From the NCBI GenBank assembly GCA_030789695.1, contig JAULAV010002430.1, positions 1 through 64,000 on the forward strand: a stretch of DNA of 64,000 nucleotides, in the 5' to 3' direction. Positions 23,540 to 32,090 of the stretch are shown here, one piece after another. Each line of letters starts with the position of its first letter. Position 1 is the stretch's first letter. A program made the position numbers and the translations under genes. The DNA comes from Scilla litardierei (Eukaryota > Streptophyta > Magnoliopsida > Asparagales > Asparagaceae). Under the pieces are notes generated by a model that was not told the origin of the DNA, did not search any database, and saw only the letters and a program-made list of their open reading frames with translations.

Positions 23540-23649
23540 GTAAGCCCATTACGCCAAAAATTCAAATTAATTCGCATATATATCTATCATTCCCCATCTT
23601 CCCCAATATATATTGATATTCATTGCTGATTTGATTATTTGTGTTTCAG
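23540..23649 (+). other. Candidate 5' leader intron of the AthB internal gene (110 bp)
   Basis: Donor ATCC|GTAAGCCC at 23540 and acceptor TTATTTGTGTTTCAG|GC at 23649 bracket an AT-rich segment between a C-rich leader and the ORF. The acceptor is followed by GCTAGCTTGGGGGAG, also found in AthA at 2979. Spliceability is inferred from sequence only. Confidence 0.45.
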
Positions 23650-23805
23650 GCTAGCTTGGGGGAGCTTGGGGGAGATTCAGGACGTCTTGGAGCTTCGCGG
23701 AGGAGGCGATTCATCGCACGCTTCCACTATTTGCTCTCGTGTCGTGCTCGGATACACCCGTTCCTTATTTATCACTTCGCATTTTCATTTGGGTGGGCAC
23801 GACTC

Positions 23806-25843
23806 ATGGGCCACATGCCCCCACATCGTAGGCCACACACTCGGGAACCCGCTTCCAAGAGAAAGAGGTCAGGCAATCCTGGTCCCTCTTCCCTAGGGCG
23901 GACTCCCCTCCACCTAGCCCACCCCCACCCACACAGCCGCCTCCGACAGCACCCATTCCACCACAGGCACAACCTGCCCCTGCTATCGATGCGATGGGGA
24001 TCACGTTCAGAGATGACGCACACTGCGCCAGATTTGAGCGTATCTCCCATCGCTCGATCGTACCATCTAGGTTTGCGTACCTTGCTGATTTAGAGCACCT
24101 AGGGGTACTAGAGGGGCTGCTCCAGTTGTATGACAACGTGGGGTGGCGTGATTTCTTGTCGGTGTCGGCGGACACTTATATCCGCCTGACACTAGAGGTC
24201 CTAAGTTCTATTGCTTGGATCCCTGGAGGATGCTCGTTTCGCCTGATGGATCGAGAGTGCGAGTTCACCATCGACATACTGAGGGCATTCTTCTAGTGGC
24301 CCCTTTTCCCGGACCCAGACCGAGCCTACAGTCCCACACACATCCTACCCCCGTCATTCGACACACATGCTTTTTGGACACGTATCACGGGATCTCCCCT
24401 CGCCTTTGACCCTAGTCGGGCCAAGGCCTCCACCATCCTCCACCCATGCCTCCGCATTGCACAATGCCTTTTGGCAACCACTTTCTTATTGAGGTATGAG
24501 CCGGGGACGTTGTCGACTCCAGAGCTCTATATGCTCTACGCGATGACACGATCGTGGGCCTACGAGCGAGGAGGAGACGTTTTGGTCCCCGCCGTCGAGA
24601 TTGACATTGCCAGTTGGTACATCGACCGCATCATTATTTCAGTCGGTGCTAGGACGCCCATCTGTTGTGGTGGTCTGATTACCCTCCTGGCCCTCTTATG
24701 AGGAGTTGACCTCCCTGCTGGCTTGCTTAGACCTCCAGGCCCCACTACACTTTCCATAGATGTTATGGCCCGGATGAGGATGCTTCGTCCTCATGGTCCG
24801 CACCACTAGGTGTGGCTGCACAATCCCCATGGTGCCGATTATATGATTCTTCCGAGCCCCGCTCGGACACATATTGGACCCGCAGGCGGGGAGTGGATTC
24901 CCATGATGGATCTCCTCATTCCCGCTACGTACGTGCTTGAGCCCGAGGGTGCTCAGCAGGAGCCCCTCCTTCCACCTCTGGACCCTGTAATATCTCAGCC
25001 TGTACCAGATCTGTCTGCACCTCCCGACACCTCTGTCCATATGTCTGTCAGTGTCTGGAGCACTTTAGCTGAGTCCACCACCACCACCACCACTGTGCCC
25101 ATGTTCATAGATCCTATTTCTGTTGTGAGCCCCAAGCGCCCCCCACCATTATTGAGAGCGGCGAGCCCTCTTTTGCCTCCGCAGTGGAGACCCTTTCCTC
25201 TTTCCTGTTCTCGACCCCTGGAGAGCCATTTCCTTCACACTACACGGTCTCCCCAACCGTCGACCCTTCGGTCTCCACTGCCACTGTCTTCTCAGAGAGT
25301 GTCGTGACATCTGTCCCCGCGTCTGTGTCACTGATCTCTCTGCTCGCCTCGTCGCTTGCCACCACTTCTGCTTCTGCTGCTGTTCCATCCTCTTCGACCT
25401 TACCTGCGTCTTAGCCTCCCACAGAGATTGAGAGTCTTCCTGTGAGCACAGCACCACCGCACCACCCCACAGTCGCACCTATCCTTTACGGTAGCCGTTC
25501 GAGACAGCCCCTTTCTTCACATGTTCGACCTGTTCGACCATCTGCTCCACCTCCCCCCGACACCCTAGTTCAGTACCTCCATGCTCTAGAGGGGGCGATA
25601 AGTGGGCTTAGAGGAGATTTCCGGGCTCTCTTCGCTACCGTCAGCACTGTCCAGTCTCGCGTCGCTTTACTTCCTGGTATTCAGGCTTGCCTGAACCAGA
25701 TTCTTGCACGGCTGCCTCAACCACCTACCCCCACCCAGCAGCCTCCACGAACATCACCTCTGCCAAGGACGGTGCTGGTGCCCCACCACCCACCTAGGCA
25801 TACTCTGGATGCCTTTCATACTTTTGCTGCTGCCGCTGGATGA
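23806..25843 (+). pseudogene. ATHILA-ORF1-like protein of AthB (broken)
   Basis: ATG 23806 opens a basic N-terminus (REPASKRKRSG, nuclear-localisation-like). After one frameshift near 23895 comes a Pro-rich linker. A globular domain follows (23990-24700; ITFRDDAHCARFERI, SIVPSRFAYLADLEHLGVLEG, NVGWRDFL, DTYIRLTLEVLSS, DTHAFWTRITG, ELYMLYAMT), resembling the plant ATHILA ORF1 family (PF03078, from memory). Stops at 24294, 24699 and 24807 lie in one frame up to 25307. A second frameshift leads to a Pro/Ser-rich tail with a coiled coil (YLHALEGAISGLRGDF). The layout is the same as 3127-5108 in AthA, including NLS and terminal coiled coil, which argues that the protein was once selected. Its function is unknown to me. 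Confidence 0.7.
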
Positions 25844-27615
25844 TTTGAGCCTGCTGATTTTGCACCCCTCCTCCACACACGTTTTGGTCTTTTCTGTCTA
25901 TATATTTTTGGGAGAGAGGGAGTATTTTTGGGGACACTTACATGGTACTAGTTTGATCTCTGCATGCATCATTTGCATACCCATCTCATTTTTTATTTTA
26001 TTTTCATCATGCATGCATCCTCACCCACCCCACCCTTATTTTGTCTCTCAGCGTGCCACACTTTGCACATTGAGGACATTGTGCACTTGAGCTTGGGGGA
26101 GTGAGTTCTCACGCACTTTTTATTTTTATCGCCTTTTATTTCAATTATCTCACTTCTCTTTGTTTCTACACATATTTTCACCCACTTTTTCATTTTTCTT
26201 TCATGCATCACGTTTTCTTACTTTTTGTGTGTGCTGCATTGTACAGTAGTATTTTATTTTTCTTTTATCCTTTTTGCTAGAGATGAATTTTCTGTGATGA
26301 CGACGACGTGGTATTAGCTTATCTCTATATGCATATTATCTTGCCATGCCATCGTTTTTATTTCAGATATCATATGCTATGTCTTGCTATGCATTCGAGA
26401 TGGTAACCCGCACTTTCATGTTTGATTATGGATGAAACTCTTTTATTTGTTGAGTCTGATGATTTTTACTGTATACTCTTCATAGAAAACACACCAAGCT
26501 TCACGCATTGATTGCTTATATCTGGAGTACTGCTTTCTTGTCTTATATCACTTCTTATTGCATGAAAATTGTACGCTTCACTTTCAGGTTGATTGGTTGT
26601 ATGCTATGTTGACATGACTGGATTAGTTTACTTTCTGAGATTAAACTGAGTAGATTACATTAGTCTGCTGAAAGTTGTCATGCACATTCTATAGAGTGAA
26701 CCGAGTGTTACATATATTTCTTTCTCCACATATCTTGAGCATTATTTCTATACTTAAAATCATTGGTGAAACTCCCTTTAGCGAATCCTATAATGGCATT
26801 TTCCCCCGCTATAAAAATCCATGCTCTAACACCCCAAAATCAAAAAGGAAAAATATATATTCTTGCATATGTCTCTATCTTTTGATTTGGGATCATAGTT
26901 GTATTTATATGATTGAAAAAAAAGAAAAGAAAGAAAAGAAAAGAAAAGAAAAGAAAAGAGAAATGAAGTTCATACATGATCCCATCTTATACTCTTTCTC
27001 TCTTTTTCACCTCTTTTATTTTTATTTTTTTGGAGCTTCAAAAATGGGGAATAAGCTTATTGATTTATCTTATGCCACACGCTTATAGATAAGCTTGGGG
27101 GAGAGGATCCAATGATGAGAGAGAGTGTGTGTGACAACTTGATTGTGCATGACAACCTAAGCTAGGTAATTTTCTATACTTGACGAGATTACTAAAAGTT
27201 TTACGAAATCCAGGAATTGAAACTTAGCATGCATTTCATGAAAACCACTCCTTTCTATTCTTATTACTTCACAATGTGTGATACTTCTTATACTCCAAGT
27301 AGAAAGTGATCAATTGAAAAGTGTGTGGTCTATGATTATGTATACCGCTTTAGATGCTGCAGACGATGTTAATTCTAGAATGATTCCATATCTCATACTG
27401 TTTTGATATTCTTGGGTTTCTATTTTGAATGCATCTTTATATGATCATGATATCGAGATAAATTTTTTTGGCATGTTTGTATTCGTCGTGTGCTATATGA
27501 GTAAGCGAGTCCACGTCCCGAGGAAATGATCTAGCACCTCCCTCTTTGTTTTCTTTTCTATGTTACTTTTGGCTTTTCCTTATTTTTATCCATCGGGTTC
27601 GCCTTTTACTCATCT
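25844..27615 (+). other. AT-rich 3' untranslated region of AthB
   Basis: No supported ORF. It contains AGCTTGGGGGAGTGAG near 26090 and AAGCTTGGGGGAGAGG near 27090, two purine tracts resembling the terminal polypurine tract. The same kind of internal tract occurs in AthA. Confidence 0.6.
26917..26967. repeat. (AAAAG)n microsatellite
   Basis: An A/G tract with at least six consecutive AAAAG-type units inside the AthB 3' region. Confidence 0.85.
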
Positions 27616-27616
27616 T

Positions 27617-27652
27617 CCTCGAGGACGAGTAAGAGGTAAGCTTGGGGGATTT
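27617..27652 (+). promoter_or_regulatory. Polypurine tract of AthB with conserved upstream box
   Basis: CTTGGGGGA (27641-27649) ends a few bases before the LTR start TGATCACTCC at 27653. The preceding box CCTCGAGGACGAGTAAGAG is identical to that in AthA at 6988. Confidence 0.85.
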
Positions 27653-28236
27653 TGATCACTCCTTATTTTACACCTTTTTTCGCATGTTTTCATGACGTTT
27701 TGATCGCCTATATTGCGTTTTCACGATTATTCGGCGATATCGCGATGCTTTTCACTATTTCTTGTTTTTGTCGTATTTCAGGAGATATGGAGCGATTTGG
27801 AGCGAAAATGAGATCAAAGAAATTTCACGCACTTCGGAGTGTCGTCCATGGCTTACTTGAGGACTTATCAGCAATAGAGGATGGGTGGAAGAAGAAGGAA
27901 TTTTATAGGATCGACGAGGAGGCGAAAAGGAGAAGAAACGAGCCAAGATACAGCCCACTTGGCCAAGTAGACTACTCACTCGGCCGAGTCAGAAGCAGTA
28001 CTCGGCCGAGTGAAACGGATACGCACTGCAAATTTCAGATGTTCACTCGGCCGAGCAAGGAAGTCCACTCGGCCGAGTGAGAAAGCTCACTTGCCCGAGT
28101 GGTACAGAGAATTCGTCCAAAGAAGGTGCCAAGTTACTGGAATTTCTGAGGAAGCCCACTCGGCCGAGCATGATTGCTCACTCGGCCGAGTAAAGAAGCC
28201 CACTCGACCGAGTCAGTCAGAGAGACAGACCCCTGA
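27653..28236 (+). repeat. 3' LTR of AthB, piece 1 of 3
   Basis: Matches 17992-18560 of the 5' LTR, including the palindrome array, and stops at the Tek1 target site CCTGA (28232-28236). The reading continues at 37928. Confidence 0.9.
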
Positions 28237-28499
28237 TGTAACGACTGCTTTTCATGTATCTGGATTTAATATAATATAATATATGTTTTGGTGGATTTTC
28301 TCCTCTTGTGTGGTTTTCGTCTCCGTAGATTTCATTTTCGATCGATTCGTCGTATTTTCTCGCTTCTTCCTTAGGATTGTCGATTTCGAAGTATGTCACT
28401 CGTGACGGACTTCATAACGGTCGTATCTAACTGTTAGATCAAGCCTAGGAGTCATAGGAATCGATCCCGGGGCCCCGCACTCCGTATCGGTACTTTCTG

Positions 28500-28975
28500 T
28501 GCTCATTAGTCGGTGTAAGAAGGGCCACCGACCGACTAGATGACGATCCAGTCGGTCGGCAATCCTTCTGGGACCGACTAGTTGGCTTTCTAAAATTGTT
28601 CAGGAGTTACTGTTTATCGTTAGTCGGTCTAAGAACGTTGGTTGACCGACTAGGTTGCAAACTAGTCGGTCAGCAATGCTTCTTTAACCGACTAACACAT
28701 CAACCATTTTTGACACTAGTTACTGTTTACTCTTAGTCGGTCTAAGTTCATCTTTCGACCGACTAGTTATCAAACTAGTCGGTCAAGTTTTGTACTCAGA
28801 CCGACTAACTCTTAGTTCAGGTTTTCGACTGGAGTTACTGTTTACACTTAGTCGGTCTACGTTGTTCAACCGACCGACTAGATCTCAAACTAGTCGGTCA
28901 GCAGTTGGTCTTTGACCGACTAAGCAGTGCAGGAAACCCTAGTTTTGCCCTAGCCGCCACCAAACTCTATAAATA
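28500..28975 (+). promoter_or_regulatory. Four-unit hairpin array and TATA box in the Tek1 LTR
   Basis: Four units of about 115 bases start near 28505, 28620, 28734 and 28849. Each has TTAGTCGGTC..GACCGACTAG and ACTAGTCGGTC..RACCGACTAA, so each can form two stem-loops with 8-9-bp stems and 12-16-base loops. The last unit ends about 45 bases before TATAAATA (28968-28975). The stem contains ACCGAC, which is also the core of plant DRE/CRT elements; whether it acts so is untested. The 3' LTR copy is at 35723-36198. Confidence 0.75.
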
Positions 28976-30256
28976 CCCCTCCAAACGTTTTCTTCTCCTC
29001 CCTCACGACCCAAAACCCTAATTTCTTCCCCTTTGAGCCCCCATCTCCCCCAAAACCCTATTTCCTTCATCCAAGCTCATCCTCCATCATCCAAACCCTT
29101 CCTCCACTCATTCCATCTCTCATCTTCCCCAAATCTCCATCAAACCCCCAAAAATCCCCCAAAACCCTATTTCTCCAAACTTCTCCAATCACTTCCAGAT
29201 CTGAACCCTAGGTTCCCCGGAGCGTTTCTTCCATCGCCGTGGTTGCTCGGCGATACTCTTCCGTTCCTTACGCGGTAATACTCGATTCCTTTAATTTCAA
29301 CATAACCCACATTGACATTGTGAAACCCTAATAAAATGGATTGATTAGATGATTAGGGTTCTAATAAGAAACTTATTTAGGATCTTGGTGCTAATAATTG
29401 TTTTGCCATAACAGCGAATCTTTCCGTAGTTAGCTTGTGTGACGATCTTCATTGCTCGTCAATCCCGACATCAGGCAAGTGAAACTTGCATCTCTTGATT
29501 TGGGCCATGTCTTAGGCCATTTACCTTGCTTTAGCGTAAAAGAGACTAGACGGTGAAAGGATAGCCGTTTAGACGCCTTTGACCTGGCTTGACAACGAAG
29601 CTTGGTCCGTCACCCTCATCATGCTTGTATGTCACGTTTAATTTCCCTAAACGGTACGCGTATTAACTGTTCATGTCATCCATGCATCCTTAACTGCTAT
29701 TGCATTTTTAACTGCCATGTTTAATTCAAATAAACGGTACGCGGATATCTGTTCATGCCATTGCATTTTGCCTGTCACGTTTAAATACAATTAACGGTAC
29801 GCGAATATGTTCATGTCATTGCATTTTGCATGCTTGAATACTCATCGTGATTGTGTAGCTTCGCTACATACTAGTGCTACTCGTTCCGGCTAGGTGCACC
29901 CCTACGCCATACTTGTTAAATACACTTTCTGGCTCGTGTCCCAGAAGACGAGCTTATCACAGCCTGAGGGCATAGGGCACTCGTTGAGTGATCCCTTGTA
30001 CTTGACACTTGAACACAGCCTGAGGGCATAGGGCACTCGTTGAGTGATCCCTTGTACTTGTACTTGTTACCTGACACTACTTGCCACAACAACCACTAGC
30101 CACTTGTACTCTCCTTCACTTTACTTGTTACTACCTTACTTTACTTGCCATGCACCATATTTTAACTGCTAGGTTGCTAGTTTATCTTTATTCCCGTTTC
30201 CTTGCACAAGTCGTTCGACTTGCTGACATGTGCCCCTTCTCTCTTTTGGGTGACAC

Positions 30257-30364
30257 ATGTTAGAGCCCGAGCCCGAGTTACTTGCTGAGGACGTGGTGTT
30301 CGCTGACGCTGAGTCAGAGCCCGCGTTGATTGAGGACTACGTTGACACTGGGGATCAGTCCTAG
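30257..30364 (+). CDS. LTR-encoded acidic micropeptide (35 aa), 5' LTR copy
   Basis: ATG 30257 opens a 35-codon frame (MLEPEPELLAEDVV at the start, DYVDTGDQS at the end) ending in TAG at 30362. The peptide is rich in Glu and Asp and has no membrane segment. Two diverged Tekay LTRs carry a counterpart at the same distance from the LTR end, sharing a Tyr-Val-Asp block and the C-terminal Asp-Gln-Ser stop (53207-53317 and 59746-59850). It would lie in the R-U5 leader of the genomic RNA if transcription starts near 29000. A pyrimidine tract and TTAG just before the acidic part could instead be a splice acceptor, making it a terminal exon. Function is unknown. Confidence 0.5.
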   Translation: MLEPEPELLAEDVVFADAESEPALIEDYVDTGDQS

Positions 30365-30704
30365 TGTCGTTGTTTAGCTACTTTTGTTAGACCGCTAGTT
30401 GTCGGTGCGTGGCACCTAGTTGATACTCTGTTATGTTTGTGTTATTTTGTTGGCCTTGTTCTGGGCCTTAGACTCTTTTTCTGTTAGCCTGGTGGCTTTT
30501 CTGTGATGTGGAATATTTTGTGGACGAACTTTGGGATTGGTATTTTTATCCGTCTCTTTATTATTATTGTTGTTGTTCCTTTTTGCGATTACATGGACCT
30601 GCTTATACTAAATTGAACGCTTATCGGGTTTGGGGCTTCACAGCTCCACTCTCGTGCGGACCTTCTCACGTCTCGCCTCCATTTTAGGGAAGCGGGGCGT
30701 GACA

Positions 30705-30846
30705 GGTTTTAGTGGTGGCCCATGCAGGTCCTCTGTAACTGCAATTATCAGGGATAACAATAATGATATAAGATTGTCCAACAAATAAATTCGATATCCG
30801 AGTCATAAGCTATGAGTCTAATCTGCTTCGTTTTCTGTGTCACTAG
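30705..30846 (+). other. Tek1 leader between LTR and gag; primer site unclear
   Basis: The usual TGGTATCAGAGC site is not present. TGGTGGCCCATGCAGG begins nine bases after the LTR (30713) and may be a changed or different tRNA primer site; I cannot assign a tRNA. A possible acceptor CACTAG sits directly before the gag ATG. Confidence 0.4.
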
Positions 30847-31977
30847 ATGGCAGGAAGGCGATTCACCCGTGGTGGAGGCAGTGGTGCGCTCCCTCATGAT
30901 GAGGAGCCTGAGCGGGAACCCACTAGCGGTGAGATGATGCGGATGATGATCCAGATGATGCAGGTTCAGCAGGGCGTGCTCCTGCACGTCCAGAATGCTC
31001 CACCTGCTCGAGCTGCCCGGGCCCTTCCGGATGCTCCTCGCTCTGAGCCGGGAGCGAAGCAATTTCGGGAGCTGGGTCCCGCATATTTTGATGGATCTGA
31101 GGGTCCTCTGGCTGCCGATGAGTGGATAAGAAACATTGAGGATAACCTGGCGATGGCGAAGATTAACCCGGCTGGATGGGTTGATTTGGCTAAGAGGCAG
31201 CTGAAGGACAATGCCAGAAACTGGTGGGATGCTGAAGAAAAGATGTTGGTGGAGCCGATCGTCTGGGCTACCTTCAAGTCCAGATTTGATGGAGAGTTCT
31301 TCCCGAAGGCTGCTAGACAGGTGATGCTCCAGCGCTTCATAGATCTGAAGCAGGGGAGCTTGTCGGTGGATCAGTACCACCAGGAGTTCACGAGGCTCAG
31401 TCGGTTTGCACCTAAGATGGTGCAAGATGCCGATGAGAAAGCTCAGCGATTTCTTCAGGGACTTGCCTTGGAGCTTCAGAGCTTTGTGACCTCTTCTGAC
31501 TTGGAGACATATCAGAAGGTTCTGATTGCTGCGAGGCGGCAAGAGTTGAATTTGAATCAGAGGAAGGGACATGTTTCCGGAGCCGGGAAGAGGCCTATGG
31601 AGCAGGCCAGGGCGGTGGTTAGCCTTGTTTCAAGCCTAATCATCCGGTGCAGTTCAAGAGGCCAGGAGGGCCTATTCTGAAGACTTGCCATTTCTGTGGC
31701 AAGACTGGACACCTCAGGGATCAGTGTAGGAGGTTTCTGGGACAGTGCATTGTCTACGGAGATCCTGCCCACACCATCCGGGAGTGTCCGAAGTCGAGGC
31801 AGCCTTGGCGGGCTCCTATTACAGCACAGCCGTTGCAGCAGCGAGCTCCTGTGCCCGTTGGACGTGGAGCGCCTCTTGTTCCACAGAGACAGGCTTTTCG
31901 GCAGGCTGTTCCGCCGAGAGGGCAGGCCTTTCTGATGACTGAGGAGGAGAGCATGGCCGTGGATGAAGTTATTGCGG
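30847..31977 (+). pseudogene. gag: Tek1 Gag with zinc knuckle (one frameshift)
   Basis: ATG 30847 starts MAGRRFTRGG. The Gag core (FDGSEGPLAADEWIRNIE, LKDNARNWWDAEE, FDGEFFPKAARQVMLQRFIDLKQG, YHQEFTRLSRF) is the Retrotrans_gag family of chromoviruses. A small indel near 31620-31640 shifts the frame; the nucleocapsid knuckle CHFCGKTGHLRDQC (CX2CX4HX4C) follows at about 31680-31730, with a second partial CIVYGDPAHTIREC. The exon ends VDEVIAG at 31977, where an intron begins. Gag would package the element RNA. Apart from the frameshift it is well preserved, consistent with a recent copy. Confidence 0.9.
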
Positions 31978-32090
31978 GTAACGCTCATTCTAGCTATTTG
32001 ACTTCCTTCATTAGTTTGATCTTTGATTATGTTGTTAGCTTGAACATGGTTGTTTGCTAGACTAGGGTTTGATTGTTAATTGTTTGTTAG
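31978..32090 (+). other. Intron between Gag and protease of Tek1 (113 bp)
   Basis: Donor GCGG|GTAACG at 31978, T-rich body, acceptor TTTGTTAG|GTG at 32090. Removing 113 bases joins VIA-G to [18 protein letters not shown], restoring the continuous Gag-protease junction expected for Tekay elements (VxxG.xLV..xPAxVLFDSGA). Because 113 is not a multiple of three, unspliced RNA would give Gag only, ending at a stop in the intron. Confidence 0.7.

Larger units (their letters stand above)
28237..30704 (+). repeat. 5' LTR of Tek1 (2468 bp)
   Basis: Starts TGTAACGACTGC and ends GGGGCGTGACA. It contains a four-unit hairpin array, a TATA box (28968-28975), a C-rich leader, a directly repeated segment (CAGCCTGAGGGCATAGGGCACTCG at about 29957 and 30016) and a 35-codon acidic ORF (30257-30364). 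Relatives are the LTRs at 52919 and 59405, both on the minus strand. Confidence 0.95.

Noticed and set aside
29033..29278. Pro-rich frame conserved in both Tek1 LTRs
   Set aside because: It lacks an ATG start and is present twice only because the LTR is duplicated; composition is that of a C-rich leader.
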